DNA of 64,000 bases from Priestia megaterium NBRC 15308 = ATCC 14581 (lineage in GTDB: Bacteria > Bacillota > Bacilli > Bacillales > Bacillaceae_H): contig NZ_CP009920.1 of NCBI RefSeq assembly GCF_000832985.1, forward strand, positions 3,776,501 through 3,840,500, in the 5' to 3' direction. The notes beneath the pieces are model-generated. The model was given only the letters and a program-made list of their open reading frames with translations, was not told the origin of the DNA and made no database searches. Both the position numbers and the translations under genes were made by a program. How positions within the stretch are numbered: the first letter of the stretch is position 1; each line of letters opens with the position of its first letter. This document shows positions 1 through 9,067 of the stretch, piece by piece.

Positions 1-413
1 ATGACAAATACATTTTAGTCCCTGAGAGTGAAATAAATGAGACTTTAAAAAGAGATATAGTAAAGTTGGAAGAAGTAGGAGAGGCATACTGCAAAAGTCT
101 TCAGCACAAATATAGAAGTGAATTTGAACGTGATGGTAAGCAGAACTTAAAAATATGGGTGTGCCGAGATATTGATGGCGACCAACTACCAAATCTAAGT
201 TCGAAGCAGTGTTTAGAAAAAGAATATCGTTCCCAGATTGCAATAAACTTTGATGGATTTACAGATGAAGAAGATGCATACGTTTATTACATCCAGTTGT
301 GGTATTACGTTGGTGGGTATTTTAAAGGGACAGGCACTTTGTATGATTTGTCAAAAAATCATTTAGAAGCTGATATTGAAGAAAAGTTAGAAGAATTACT
401 GAACCAATTATAG
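1..413 (+). CDS. Hypothetical protein, 5' end outside window
   Basis: The frame is open from base 3 to the stop at 411-413, at least 136 residues, so the start is probably left of the window; an internal TTG at 66 has no good ribosome binding site. The product is charged, with a tyrosine-rich middle (YVYYIQLWYYVGGY) and an acidic, probably helical C-terminus. No signal peptide or membrane segment is visible in the part seen. I do not recognise the family. The next gene follows 49 bases later on the same strand. Confidence 0.6.
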   Translation, partial: DKYILVPESEINETLKRDIVKLEEVGEAYCKSLQHKYRSEFERDGKQNLKIWVCRDIDGDQLPNLSSKQCLEKEYRSQIAINFDGFTDEEDAYVYYIQLWYYVGGYFKGTGTLYDLSKNHLEADIEEKLEELLNQL

Positions 414-462
414 ATTTCTACTTAGCACTGAGATTATTTGTTAATACACAGGGGGAAGGAAT

Positions 463-822
463 ATGAGGGGGCGGCCACAGTTAGAAATAGAAAGGGAAAA
501 AGTTTATAAAACGAAAAAAAATCCTAACGGAACATTTATAGCGCGAATTATTCAAGTGCCTAAGGAAGAAAATATGTTAGATTTTATGCTGGAAATCAAA
601 AATTTAAAGAAAAAGGAACTTTCTTATAGAAGTTTATTAGTAAGGACTGAAAACTGGTACTATTCTTTTCGTCTTGCTAGAGGAGATCTGAAATGGGTAT
701 CTTTGCATACAGTAGCGGTATGGGACCGGCTAGGACATAAATTAGTTGAGGTAGCGGCTCCAACCGGTAAGGAAAATTATCGTATTTCCGATGAACACTG
801 TTCAGTTTACCGAGAAAAGTAA
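463..822 (+). CDS. Hypothetical protein (119 aa)
   Basis: ATG start behind a strong ribosome binding site (GGGGGAAGGA). A basic, lysine-rich soluble protein with no signal peptide or membrane segment. The middle has alternating hydrophobic residues, suggesting a small beta-rich fold. It sits between two small genes on the same strand, 49 bases after the first and 29 before the next, so co-transcription is likely. Family not recognised. Confidence 0.55.
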   Translation: MRGRPQLEIEREKVYKTKKNPNGTFIARIIQVPKEENMLDFMLEIKNLKKKELSYRSLLVRTENWYYSFRLARGDLKWVSLHTVAVWDRLGHKLVEVAAPTGKENYRISDEHCSVYREK

Positions 823-851
823 TAGTGACCATATAGTTAAGGAGAAAACGA

Positions 852-1046
852 ATGAAAAAGCATTGCTGCGATTATATGAATTATCATGCGAACTTTACGT
901 GTGGTATTCATAGTGATCCGTTTGATTGTCCAGATAATCTTATCTTATTTGATAAAACAAATAAGGCATACGGTTTAATTATCCATGATGGTGGTTCATC
1001 CATCATTGGAATTTCATTTTGTCCATGGTGTGGTGCAAAGCTATGA
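852..1046 (+). CDS. Small cysteine-rich protein, possible metal binder
   Basis: 64 residues, ATG start with AAGGAG nine bases upstream. Cysteines lie in two groups, an N-terminal HCC...C cluster and a C-terminal CPWCG, which suggests a small zinc-binding fold. It resembles DUF6980-type small proteins from memory, but this is unconfirmed. It is followed by a hairpin and convergent with the VOC gene downstream. Confidence 0.55.
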   Translation: MKKHCCDYMNYHANFTCGIHSDPFDCPDNLILFDKTNKAYGLIIHDGGSSIIGISFCPWCGAKL

Positions 1047-1056
1047 ATTAAGAAAT

Positions 1057-1089
1057 GAAGAGGTATCTTTTGCTTAAGAGATCCTCTTC
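1057..1089. terminator. Hairpin between convergent genes
   Basis: GAAGAGG (1057-1063) pairs with CCTCTTC (1083-1089), and ATCT/AGAT extends the stem after a one-base bulge. There is no strong T tract. It lies between two convergent genes. Confidence 0.45.
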
Positions 1090-1139
1090 GCTCTTGGAAT
1101 AGGGGGATAAAATCACGAACATAAATCAAAACAGTTTTA

Positions 1140-1532
1140 CTATTGTATTGAATAAGCCTGAGAAAACCTTAGCAAGTAGCCATCTGGGTCTTGAACTATA
1201 AATTCTTTCTGAGTAAAGCCACTATAGTTATTTATCATAGTGTCTCTAAAAAGTGAAATATTATGGTTCTTTAAGTTTTGTAAAATAACCTCTATATTTT
1301 CTACTTCAATTTGAAAATTAATCCCTCGGCCATATGGGTATTCAAGTTCAGCAGTTTCCCAATGACCATTACATTGCTCAATCATCATTTGTGCTCCGTT
1401 TAGTGAAATAAATGTAAATTGGTCCTCAGTACGTTCATAGTTAAGTTTAAATCCAAGTATCTCTAAATAAAACTTTTTTGATTTGTGAATATCTTTTACT
1501 GATAGTTCTGGTATTAACTTATTAAATTTCAT
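1140..1532 (-). CDS. VOC (glyoxalase/bleomycin-resistance) family protein
   Basis: 130 residues with the vicinal oxygen chelate layout of two beta-alpha-beta-beta-beta modules. The N-terminal PELSVKDIHKSKKFYLEILGF and C-terminal VQDPDGYLLRF are typical. The E in MIEQC and the E in KEFIVQDPDG are in the usual metal or dimer-interface regions. The length is normal for single-domain members such as bleomycin-binding or FosB-like proteins; the substrate cannot be inferred. ATG start with AGGAG upstream; monocistronic. Confidence 0.8.
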   Translation of the reverse strand: MKFNKLIPELSVKDIHKSKKFYLEILGFKLNYERTEDQFTFISLNGAQMMIEQCNGHWETAELEYPYGRGINFQIEVENIEVILQNLKNHNISLFRDTMINNYSGFTQKEFIVQDPDGYLLRFSQAYSIQ

Positions 1533-1728
1533 ATAATTGCTCCTTTATTTACAGGGCTGCTGTTTGTTTTAATAATACCGTATAGATATAAGCTGCACAC
1601 GCCTTATTCTTTATTACGTAGAAGTAAAGCCAGAATTTCTTTTATGTTAACAAAAGGTGTATACGATATTCATAGTAGTTTAAAGCCATAGTATTGTAGA
1701 TATAAAATACCGAAATGGGGGATTAGGC

Positions 1729-1917
1729 TTGATCTTACGTTATCTAGCTATGTTATCTGGGTTGGGAATAGCTTTATTAAACCTTTTTGATCCTATACAT
1801 CAAGGGATTACGCGCTGGTTAATGGTTATCTGTGGCTTGTTAATTTTTATTAGCCATTTAAAATTCATCGTAGATAAGAAGTCAAAAAGAATAGATAATC
1901 AAAATAAGACCTACTGA
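1729..1917 (+). CDS. Small membrane protein (62 aa)
   Basis: TTG start six bases after GGGGGA. Two hydrophobic helices (about residues 2-20 and 30-48) are followed by a basic tail rich in Lys, Arg and Asn, so the C-terminus probably faces the cytoplasm. No family recognised. It is one of a run of small membrane or lipoprotein genes between 1.7 and 14 kb. Confidence 0.5.
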   Translation: MILRYLAMLSGLGIALLNLFDPIHQGITRWLMVICGLLIFISHLKFIVDKKSKRIDNQNKTY

Positions 1918-2053
1918 TAAGATTTTCTTTTGATTTAGTCCTGTTGATAAACGGTGTTATGTAAACGAAAAAATTTTTGAATATGTAGAGAAATAAAAGA
2001 GAGAATTATATGTTATAATAATTATGAATATCCAAATAAAGGAATTATTTATT

Positions 2054-2248
2054 ATGATCAATCGTAAATTTAATTCTCTATTTATAGTCTATCCTATCGT
2101 TTTCTTTGTAGTGCGTACTGTTTTTTCTTTTGTGAAAAATAGCGCTGCGGAATCTGTCTATGAGACGTTAGCTATACTTGCCATGTATTACTTTGCAGTT
2201 AGTGTTTTCTATTCGATTGACTTATATATGCAAAAGAAAAATAGTTAA
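2054..2248 (+). CDS. Small membrane protein (64 aa)
   Basis: I chose ATG 2054 because AAAGGA lies nine bases upstream; an in-frame ATG at 2024 has no ribosome binding site. Two predicted membrane helices, near residues 8-26 and 38-58, end in a basic tail. Function unknown. Confidence 0.5.
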   Translation: MINRKFNSLFIVYPIVFFVVRTVFSFVKNSAAESVYETLAILAMYYFAVSVFYSIDLYMQKKNS

Positions 2249-2305
2249 TAAATTAGAAAGTACTGAGAGCCAGAGTAAAAACAAATGATATAAAGGAGTC
2301 TAACA

Positions 2306-2830
2306 GTGCGCATTAAGAATTATTTTGTGTTTATTTTTCTACTCGTTTTACTATTAGTAGCTAGCTGTGATCCATCTTCTACACCTAAAGAAAAATACTA
2401 TTCAAGCACCAAAAGCACAAACCTTCAATCAGAAAACGTTAAGGCAGTATCAATAGGAAGGTCTAAATATGACGTAGCAAGTTGTTTGAGGAAGAAACCA
2501 AAATTTATAGAGGTTACTGAGCAGCCTCCGTACACTACCTACATTTATGGAAAAAGTACAGAAAAGTATGATGTTGAATTTAAAATAGTAGATAATAAAG
2601 TCAGCAGATATTATTTGCTTAGTGACAAGTATGCTACAGAGAAGGGAATACATACTGGTGACAGCAAAAAAGATGTTATTAGGGCGTATGGAGAAAATTA
2701 TTACGAAAGAGAAGATACCGGAGCAACAATAGTAGGGTATTTTGATAAAAATCATAAATTCAATATTGAGTTTTCTTTAGATGACAAGGATAAAGTTGGA
2801 GGCATTTTGGTTCAAAAAATGAATAATTAA
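2306..2830 (+). CDS. Predicted lipoprotein (174 aa)
   Basis: GTG start with AAAGGAG upstream. A signal peptide (positive start, hydrophobic core) ends in the lipobox LVASC with Cys21 as lipidation site, so the mature protein should be anchored outside the membrane. The mature part has two similar halves, one around SIGRSKYDV and one around TGDSKKDV. Such repeats recall BLIP-like or SmpA/OmlA-type folds, but that is only a resemblance. Substrate or partner unknown. Confidence 0.6.
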   Translation: MRIKNYFVFIFLLVLLLVASCDPSSTPKEKYYSSTKSTNLQSENVKAVSIGRSKYDVASCLRKKPKFIEVTEQPPYTTYIYGKSTEKYDVEFKIVDNKVSRYYLLSDKYATEKGIHTGDSKKDVIRAYGENYYEREDTGATIVGYFDKNHKFNIEFSLDDKDKVGGILVQKMNN

Positions 2831-2940
2831 GATGAGTAATAATCATTTTTGCTGCAGCTTTTAATATGTACTCATTTATGTAAATTGAGTATGTTTGAGC
2901 TATAAATCTAAAACAAATAAACAGAAAGGGTTTTTTCCTA

Positions 2941-3255
2941 TTGAGTACGTTTACTAAAGTAGTACCGTCAGCTTTTATACTTCTCTATATAGTATTTTTC
3001 TTTTTAGATATTTCTTATCATTATGGTGTTCCTTATTCATATAGCTTTTTTCTTTTTTTATTTTTGTCGTTAATATCTCTAGTCTTATGTTTAGTAATAT
3101 GGTTTAAGGACAAGGAACGTCTTTTTCTATTTTTGAGTGTAGTTTCAACCCTCCAACTTACGTTTACTGTCTTTATTTATCTTTTGCCAGAAGCAGGAAC
3201 TAAACCATTAATTTATGAAAAAGTAATCACAAAAGAAGATGTTTTACATAAATAA
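2941..3255 (+). CDS. Membrane protein (104 aa)
   Basis: TTG start after AGAAAGGG. Three hydrophobic segments are evident (about residues 8-26, 33-54, 60-80), rich in Phe and Leu, then a short charged tail. No family recognised. It is followed by a hairpin at 3303-3334. Confidence 0.5.
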   Translation: MSTFTKVVPSAFILLYIVFFFLDISYHYGVPYSYSFFLFLFLSLISLVLCLVIWFKDKERLFLFLSVVSTLQLTFTVFIYLLPEAGTKPLIYEKVITKEDVLHK

Positions 3256-3302
3256 GCTTACACAAAAAAACTTGAAGGATGTGTATCTAGTATAAGGTTA
3301 TT

Positions 3303-3334
3303 AAAGAGATCCCTTAAATAAAGAGGATCTCTTT
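3303..3334 (+). terminator. Perfect 10-bp stem, terminator-like
   Basis: AAAGAGATCC pairs with GGATCTCTTT across a 12-base loop. The T run after it is weak. Confidence 0.55.
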
Positions 3335-3521
3335 GGTGTAGGTTTTTGTAATAGTAATTATATTAAATAGATCTGTATACTTCTTCATTACAACGTGGTG
3401 TTTCATACTTATTAAAAAAAGAAATGTGTACAGTTAGTATAAGAAAAGGGATCTAACAAAAACCATTAATTTATATTTTAACCATAATATGTTATAGTAT
3501 TTTAAAAATGGTGGTGTAATA

Positions 3522-3737
3522 ATGAACGAAGAAAAAGAAACACCCGAAAGAAAAAGAGAGAGATTAAAATACGAAGAGTTAAAAAGAAACCCCGCAGGGA
3601 ATATGAATGATGCATTTAATAGAAATGAAGCTGGAAACCTATCTGGTTTAGCAGGCAGCTTAGGATGGAAGGGGCTAGGTATACTTATTACTGTACTGAT
3701 TATAGGCTTTATCGTTGTGTCCCTATTTTTAAAATAA
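3522..3737 (+). CDS. DUF6366-like small membrane protein
   Basis: 71 residues. A charged N-terminal half (TPERKRERLKYEELKRNPAGN, then NEAGNLSGLAGSLGWKG) precedes one C-terminal membrane helix, the layout I associate with the uncharacterised DUF6366 family of Bacillaceae. The ATG follows GGTGGTG. Single-gene unit; cellular role unknown. Confidence 0.6.
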   Translation: MNEEKETPERKRERLKYEELKRNPAGNMNDAFNRNEAGNLSGLAGSLGWKGLGILITVLIIGFIVVSLFLK

Positions 3738-3775
3738 TATGAGGTTTATAAATTAAGAGTACTGGAGGAGCCATT

Positions 3776-4012
3776 TTGAAAAATTATGCAGTGTTTATTG
3801 GTAGTTTTATAGTGTTACTGTTTGCTTTTCAAATTGTTTCTGGGCTATTTCTTACACTTACATATGTACCTGAGACTTCACAGCATTTGAGTAGCTCAAC
3901 GATCAGTATTTTTTCTTTTAATTATCCATTTTTAAGTTCTATTATAGCAGCGACTTTTTCATTTATTATTTCAAAGAAAGTATGTAAAGTTAAAAAGAGC
4001 ACCTATAAATGA
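3776..4012 (+). CDS. Small membrane protein (78 aa)
   Basis: TTG start with GGAGGAG nine bases upstream. Two hydrophobic segments (residues 5-28 and 48-66) are separated by a Ser/Thr-rich external loop, and the tail is lysine-rich. The stop codon lies inside the terminator stem. Function unknown. Confidence 0.5.
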   Translation: MKNYAVFIGSFIVLLFAFQIVSGLFLTLTYVPETSQHLSSSTISIFSFNYPFLSSIIAATFSFIISKKVCKVKKSTYK

Positions 4013-4026
4013 TTAGGTGCTTTTTG
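3993..4026 (+). terminator. Intrinsic terminator
   Basis: GCACCTA (3999-4005) pairs with TAGGTGC (4014-4020) and is followed by TTTTT; A residues precede it. It overlaps the end of the upstream gene. Confidence 0.8.
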
Positions 4027-4128
4027 TGCTGAGAACATTCATTATGGTTTTTAACAACTGTAGGTTTTCCTTTTTATGGTATTATATATAAATACATATT
4101 TAATACTGCCGAAAGAGGGAGATACTTA

Positions 4129-4800
4129 ATGTTGCAATCACTGATTTTTGATATGGACGGAACGCTGTTTCAAACAGATAAGATTTTAGAATTATCGCTT
4201 GATGATACCTTTAACCATTTGCGCACAATCAATCAATGGGACGCTAGTACTCCTATTGATAAGTATCGTGAGATTATGGGTGTACCTTTACCAAAAGTAT
4301 GGGAAGCTTTATTACCTATTCATTCAGATGAAATGAGAAAGTATACGGATGACTATTTTTTGAAAAGCTTAGTGGAGAATATAAGAAAAGGGAAAGGTGC
4401 TTTATATCCCAATGCAAAAGAGGTCTTTAGCTATTTAAAAGAAAATAATTGTTCCATTTACATAGCAAGTAACGGTTTAAAAGAATATTTAGAAGCAATT
4501 GTAGACCATTACGATTTGAATAATTGGGTGACAGAAACATTTAGTATTCAACAAATCCAAACCCTCGATAAAGGTGATTTAGTCAAAACAATTATAAAAA
4601 AATATGATATCAAACATGCTGCAGTAGTAGGAGACCGCCTATCTGATATCAATGCTGCAAGAGATAATGGTTTAATGGCAGTGGGGTGTAATTTTGATTT
4701 TGCTCAAGAAGCTGAGCTTGCGCAGGCTGATGTGGTAATAGATGATTTGAAGGAGTTAAAAAGGATTGTATCTAACATAAATAATAGCTTGTCAGTCTAA
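4129..4800 (+). CDS. HAD superfamily hydrolase, phosphatase type
   Basis: 223 residues with the HAD motifs in order: DMDGT near residue 8 (nucleophile and general acid Asp), SNG near residue 120 (motif II), a Lys near residue 150, and GDRLSDINAA (motif III/IV acidic residues). The helical cap between about residues 15 and 90 fits the Gph/PgmB-like subfamily I. Probably a cytosolic small-molecule phosphatase; substrate unknown. ATG with AGAGGGAG upstream; monocistronic. Confidence 0.85.
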   Translation: MLQSLIFDMDGTLFQTDKILELSLDDTFNHLRTINQWDASTPIDKYREIMGVPLPKVWEALLPIHSDEMRKYTDDYFLKSLVENIRKGKGALYPNAKEVFSYLKENNCSIYIASNGLKEYLEAIVDHYDLNNWVTETFSIQQIQTLDKGDLVKTIIKKYDIKHAAVVGDRLSDINAARDNGLMAVGCNFDFAQEAELAQADVVIDDLKELKRIVSNINNSLSV

Positions 4801-4935
4801 TGGGCTTTTATGCATTATAAAAAAAGGATTAATCTCATTTGTCATCACAAATATATTCATAGTAGCATTAGAGCTAAAAAGCTGGGGCTAGGTTGAAAGA
4901 TAAAACTTTTTCATTATGAGAAAGGCGGGGATGAA

Positions 4936-5226
4936 ATGGCAATAGGAATCGCATTAACTGTTTTAGTATTAGGTCTTATGTTTGCGAGTGGACTAAGCCA
5001 AGGAAAGTTAGCTAAAAGAAAATATATAGTATGGGGAACGACTATTATATTAATAATAACTCCATTCTTTTCATGGGTTGTTTCTATTCTGTTTGGTATT
5101 AATCAAGGAGATGGTTTTGCAGCAGTTGGTTTAATGATGTTATTATTGCCGCTTTTCTTTTTAATCGGAGTCGTTACTCTTCTGATAGGTATTTTTAAGA
5201 AGGACAATATGAATAAATCTATTTAG
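4936..5226 (+). CDS. Membrane protein (96 aa)
   Basis: ATG start with AAAGGCGGGG upstream. Three hydrophobic segments (about residues 2-19, 31-51 and 62-86). No family recognised. It converges with the YesK-like gene across a shared bidirectional terminator. Confidence 0.55.
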   Translation: MAIGIALTVLVLGLMFASGLSQGKLAKRKYIVWGTTIILIITPFFSWVVSILFGINQGDGFAAVGLMMLLLPLFFLIGVVTLLIGIFKKDNMNKSI

Positions 5227-5231
5227 AAAGC

Positions 5232-5275
5232 AAAGAAAGCTCTAAGATTTATTCATGGGGCTTTCTTTACTTTTT
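5232..5275. terminator. Bidirectional terminator
   Basis: AAAGAAAGC (5232-5240) pairs with GCTTTCTTT (5260-5268), with T-rich sequence after it on the plus strand. It serves two convergent genes. Confidence 0.7.
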
Positions 5276-5523
5276 ATTATCTCACTTAACGATAGGATGA
5301 TTATAGATATAATTGATCCTATAAAAATAGCAAAATTAACTACTCCAATTCCCATACCAGTTAATCCTCCGTAAAAATAGCTTATGACAACAACACTTAG
5401 ACTAACTATTCCTGCAATTAAAGGTATTGTATATTTTAAAGAGGATGTTGTTCTGCCCAGTTTGTATGAAAGTAAAAGTAAGCAAGCAACTGTAGTTATA
5501 ACAATCAAGTACATTATAGCCAT
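5242..5523 (-). CDS. YesK-like membrane protein (93 aa)
   Basis: The start is ATG at 5523, with AAGGAGG at ideal distance; the longer open frame to 5622 has no ribosome binding site. Three membrane helices. The loop GGLTGMGIGVVNF resembles the conserved GGxTGMGIGF segment I recall from the small YesK family. Function unknown. The C-terminus is encoded within the shared terminator hairpin. Confidence 0.6.
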   Translation of the reverse strand: MAIMYLIVITTVACLLLLSYKLGRTTSSLKYTIPLIAGIVSLSVVVISYFYGGLTGMGIGVVNFAIFIGSIISIIILSLSEIIKSKESPMNKS

Positions 5524-5749
5524 TTTTAACCTCCTTGAGCTGTATGACATAAATATTACCATAAATTTACACGTCGATAAATGGTTTTTTGAATCTAGAA
5601 ACAACGATTGGAAATAAATCATAGCCTGTCTATCTCATAGATTTTAAAAGCGAGTTTATACCAACCCAACATATGTATGTGTAATTTACCAAAGAAGTTT
5701 GTTGAAAAAGAAATTTTGTAATTAGTATCTATTAAAGAAGGAAGCGAAT

Positions 5750-6187
5750 ATGCAAGATAAAACGATGATAACAAAAGTTATGGCTTACATAACTAGATTC
5801 AATGAGCCCTATACAGAGTTACTAGTTTGCGAACACAAAGATTATCCAGAAGCAGGAGTTCAAGTTCCAGCCGGTACTGTAGAAGAAGGAGAAACAATTG
5901 AAGAAGCTTTATATAGAGAGGTCAAAGAAGAGTCTGGGTTAATGGATTTTTTATCGGTGAACAAAATAAAAACATACGTTTATCATCATGAAAGTAAAAG
6001 TCAGTATCATGAACGACATGTTTTTCATTTAGAAGTTCAAGAAGAAACGGCAGAAAGGTGGGAATATAAGGTGAATTCTGAAGGGGAAGATGCAGGATTA
6101 ATCTTTTTCTATTATTGGGTTCCTGTTGGAGCTGTTCCTAAACTAGCTGCAAATCAAGATGACTGCATTAATCAGTTATTCGTATAG
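5750..6187 (+). CDS. Nudix hydrolase
   Basis: 145 residues. A Nudix box near residues 43-65 (GTVEEG...EALYREVKEESGL) carries the metal-binding REVKEE core, so it should hydrolyse a nucleoside diphosphate linked to another group. The rest of the fold is of normal length. Substrate not predictable from the motif. ATG with AAGGAAG upstream; monocistronic. Confidence 0.85.
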   Translation: MQDKTMITKVMAYITRFNEPYTELLVCEHKDYPEAGVQVPAGTVEEGETIEEALYREVKEESGLMDFLSVNKIKTYVYHHESKSQYHERHVFHLEVQEETAERWEYKVNSEGEDAGLIFFYYWVPVGAVPKLAANQDDCINQLFV

Positions 6188-6281
6188 TTTTGAATTTACT
6201 CATAAAAGAAACATGCAGTTAAACAAAAAATAAAACCGATTTTCACATTATATTAAACCGTCCATAAGGAGAATAGGAAAC

Positions 6282-6665
6282 ATGCTTAATCAATTAAAGC
6301 TGTGGGCTAAAAAGTTAAAAAAGCAGCTATTTATCTTATACTTAGCTTATAAAGATGAACGAGTATCTTGGTATACCAAATTATTTACTGCTTGTGTTGT
6401 TGCATATGCCTTCAGTCCAATCGACTTAATTCCTGATTTTATACCGGTTTTAGGCTATATTGACGATATAATCATTGTTCCTTTAGGAATTATGATTGCT
6501 TTGAAGATGCTGCCTAAAAATGTAATAGAGGACTGCACACTAAAAGCAGAAGAGCTCATTCACAATGAAAAACCTAAAAACTGGGTTGCAGGTTCAATTA
6601 TTATCATAGTATGGCTACTTATTTTTATGTGGAGTTGTTTTATTGTTTTTAAGTTTTTAAACTGA
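6282..6665 (+). CDS. DUF1232 (YkvA-type) membrane protein
   Basis: 127 residues. The central DUF1232 signature YAFSPIDLIPDFIPVLGYIDDIIIV (two overlapping parts, residues about 41-66) is clear, followed by a C-terminal membrane helix near residues 100-122. Family members are small membrane-associated proteins of unknown role. ATG after AAGGAGAA. Confidence 0.85.
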   Translation: MLNQLKLWAKKLKKQLFILYLAYKDERVSWYTKLFTACVVAYAFSPIDLIPDFIPVLGYIDDIIIVPLGIMIALKMLPKNVIEDCTLKAEELIHNEKPKNWVAGSIIIIVWLLIFMWSCFIVFKFLN

Positions 6666-6743
6666 ATGTACTCTTATAAAGAAAAAAAGATATATATAAG
6701 GAAGCTAAACAATCTCTAGAGAGTTTATTGAGTAGTAGGTCAA

Positions 6744-6965
6744 ATGCTTGGAATGGGGCTTGTAGTAAATGATTTTATCGGAAGAATCAACTGGAGAAAT
6801 ATACTTGCATACAATCCTGTAGAATACTTTGCATTAATCCTAGCAGCTAGCGGGGTCATCATCTCTCTGATACTAGGTATACAAAGTTTGTACCGATGGA
6901 TAATTGACCAAAGAAATCGAAAAAAATGGGTGAAACAGACTGTGTTATCTTCAACAAAGGAGTGA
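6744..6965 (+). CDS. Small membrane protein (73 aa)
   Basis: One strong hydrophobic segment near residues 28-46, then a basic tail (RNRKKWVK). Only a weak AGGT site precedes the ATG. It may be co-transcribed with the DUF1232 gene 78 bases upstream. No family recognised. Confidence 0.45.
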   Translation: MLGMGLVVNDFIGRINWRNILAYNPVEYFALILAASGVIISLILGIQSLYRWIIDQRNRKKWVKQTVLSSTKE

Positions 6966-7020
6966 GAGCAGATCCTTATTTCCTCCATATGCATCTTAAA
7001 GCAGAAACAAAGGTTGTATC

Positions 7021-7062
7021 TTAGCCCATAGTTGGTAACCACAGGTATCAATTATGGGCTAA
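7021..7062 (+). terminator. Perfect 10-bp inverted repeat
   Basis: TTAGCCCATA (7021-7030) pairs with TATGGGCTAA (7053-7062) over a 22-base loop. Terminator-like, but with no long T tract. Confidence 0.5.
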
Positions 7063-7171
7063 TTTATCTCTATGCCTTTTGAAGAAATGTTCAGGTTAAT
7101 GGTTATATTTTTATATAAATTATATTGATTTACAATTAGAAATAAAGGTTGAAATTAAACTAATAATCCAT

Positions 7172-7672
7172 TTATTTAGTACGTTTTTTTATTATCCATT
7201 TTTTAGAGATGTAGTGTAAGAGAAAGCCTCTGTACTGATTTATAATATAGTAACTAACAATATAGAGTATACTTCCAAACAAAAAGCTATTAAGAAACAT
7301 TCCCGTTAAAAAATTCTTTCCTACTTTCGCTCCTAGTTCTAGTCGATTATCCAAATTTCCATCTGCACTTTGAAGTAAAGTTTGATCAAAATCAAGTGGA
7401 AATATATATCCTCCAACTACTGTATTCAAATAAAACATCAACGGAAAAGCCCACATAAAAAACATTCCACCAACGAGTCCTGCTATGCTGTTTCCTTTAC
7501 ATAACTTAGCTAAACCTACGGATATTATAAGGCCAAATCCAAAGGTAGGAACAAAGTTCACAACAGAACCTAGACTAAAACCTAGCGCAACTTTATGTGA
7601 ATGATCTTTTAATCGTAATAGTTTAATAAGTAAGTATTTAAACCGGCGCTTCAAAACCACTATTTTGTTCAC
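7172..7672 (-). CDS. DUF2062 membrane protein
   Basis: 166 residues, GTG start with AGGAGG six bases upstream. The DUF2062 pattern is visible: HKVALGFSLGSVVNFVPTFGFG near residues 26-47, then helices around residues 48-65, 67-90 and 120-145. The family is found in envelope-related loci but its biochemical role is unknown. Monocistronic and divergent from the NlpC/P60 gene. Confidence 0.75.
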   Translation of the reverse strand: MNKIVVLKRRFKYLLIKLLRLKDHSHKVALGFSLGSVVNFVPTFGFGLIISVGLAKLCKGNSIAGLVGGMFFMWAFPLMFYLNTVVGGYIFPLDFDQTLLQSADGNLDNRLELGAKVGKNFLTGMFLNSFLFGSILYIVSYYIINQYRGFLLHYISKKWIIKKRTK

Positions 7673-7970
7673 ATTATTCCTCCTATCTCTTTACGCTTGT
7701 ATCCTATTTTTTCTTTTTATGGTTACAACCATAAAAAGGTGCTTTATTGTATGAAAGATTTAGCGGTATATACGTAAAAAGAAGAGTAACTTTAACCATT
7801 ATAAGTATATTTATACTTTATATGACAAAATAAATAATTACCTCCTAATAAATCAAGTGTTTTTTTAATTGTCACAAAAAATTCACAAATAGGTTGTTTC
7901 TTTTCTATTTCTCCCTGCTAAAATTTTATAGTCAAGAACAAGAAAAATATAACATCGGGGGATATACTTA

Positions 7971-8882
7971 GTGAAAAAGATAATTTCTTCATTAGCTTTA
8001 TGCTCATCATTGATTGTTTTGCCAACAATCAGCCATGCAGCTTTAGGAGACAAGCTATTAAAAGAAGGTATGACAGATCCAGACGTAAAAGAATTACAGG
8101 ATGTTTTAAGACAGAAGGGCATATTTTCAGCTACTTCGACTGGCTATTTTGGTTCAATTACAAAAGATTCAGTTCTAAGCTTTCAGCGTTCTCATAGTTT
8201 AACCGCTGATGGAATTGTAGGATCTAATACATATCAAGCGCTAATAGGTAATTCAACAAGTGCGGTTACGAGCAGTACGCTTCTAAAATATGGAATGACT
8301 AGCAATGAAGTTGAAAAAGTACAGCAATTGTTAAAGGAAAAAGGTTACTTTAATGCCACACCAACAGGCTATTTTGGTACAGTTACTCAAACTGCGGTTA
8401 TGAATTTCCAACGGGATCATGGCTTAGCCGTGGATGGAATAGTAGGTCCAGCTACTTTGAATGCCTTAAATAACACATCTAGCAGCTCCACTGGTTCTTC
8501 AACTGTCAATAGTTCAACGCAAGCGACAGCTAGTGATATTGTTGCTTATTCCAAAAAATTCATAGGCGTACCATATGTGTGGGGAGGAACGTCTCCGAGT
8601 GGTTTCGATTGCAGCGGTTTCATTTATTACGTGTTTAAAAATGGAGGTGGAGTAACTGTACCGCGAACAGTAGCTACCTTGTATCAGTCAGGAAAAAGTA
8701 CATCTACTCCAAATGTAGGAGATATTGTGTTCTTTGATACTACTGGAGGTCCTTCACATGCTGGAATTTATATTGGAAACGGGCAGTTTATTCATGCTGG
8801 CAGTTCAACGGGTGTAACTATTGCATCGTTAAGCAATTCTTACTGGGCACCTCGTTATTTAGGAAGTAAATCTATCCTCTAA
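7971..8882 (+). CDS. Secreted NlpC/P60 endopeptidase with two peptidoglycan-binding domains
   Basis: 303 residues, GTG start after GGGGGA. A signal peptide ends near SHA-A (residue 23). Two PG_binding_1 repeats (about 35-92 and 107-167, each with TGYFG and DGIVG) precede a Ser/Thr linker and an NlpC/P60 domain (187-303). The catalytic Cys214 is in FDCSGF, His263 in PSHAG, and His275 in FIHAG. Expected to cut gamma-D-Glu-diamino acid bonds in the wall, in growth, separation or sporulation. The family is established; the exact role is inferred. Confidence 0.92.
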   Translation: MKKIISSLALCSSLIVLPTISHAALGDKLLKEGMTDPDVKELQDVLRQKGIFSATSTGYFGSITKDSVLSFQRSHSLTADGIVGSNTYQALIGNSTSAVTSSTLLKYGMTSNEVEKVQQLLKEKGYFNATPTGYFGTVTQTAVMNFQRDHGLAVDGIVGPATLNALNNTSSSSTGSSTVNSSTQATASDIVAYSKKFIGVPYVWGGTSPSGFDCSGFIYYVFKNGGGVTVPRTVATLYQSGKSTSTPNVGDIVFFDTTGGPSHAGIYIGNGQFIHAGSSTGVTIASLSNSYWAPRYLGSKSIL

Positions 8883-8951
8883 TAGATTACTAGTAAAAAA
8901 ATATAGCAATTGAAACTAAGCAGCTTTATTCTTATTTGTGTAAATAAAGTG

Positions 8952-8983
8952 AAAAGTCCTGATATATAGTCAGGACTTTTTGT
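8952..8983 (+). terminator. Intrinsic terminator of the NlpC/P60 gene
   Basis: AAAAGTCCTGA pairs with TCAGGACTTTT over a short loop and ends in a T run. Confidence 0.9.
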
Positions 8984-9038
8984 TATAGCAGCGAACAATG
9001 GTCTTAATATAAATGATGTAACTAACTCTCTTTACACT

Positions 9039-9067
9039 AAAAAACTGACCATTATGGTCAGTTTTTT
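9039..9067. terminator. Second, bidirectional terminator
   Basis: AAAAAACTGACC pairs with GGTCAGTTTTTT around ATTAT. It stands 56 bases after the first terminator with no gene between them. Confidence 0.85.
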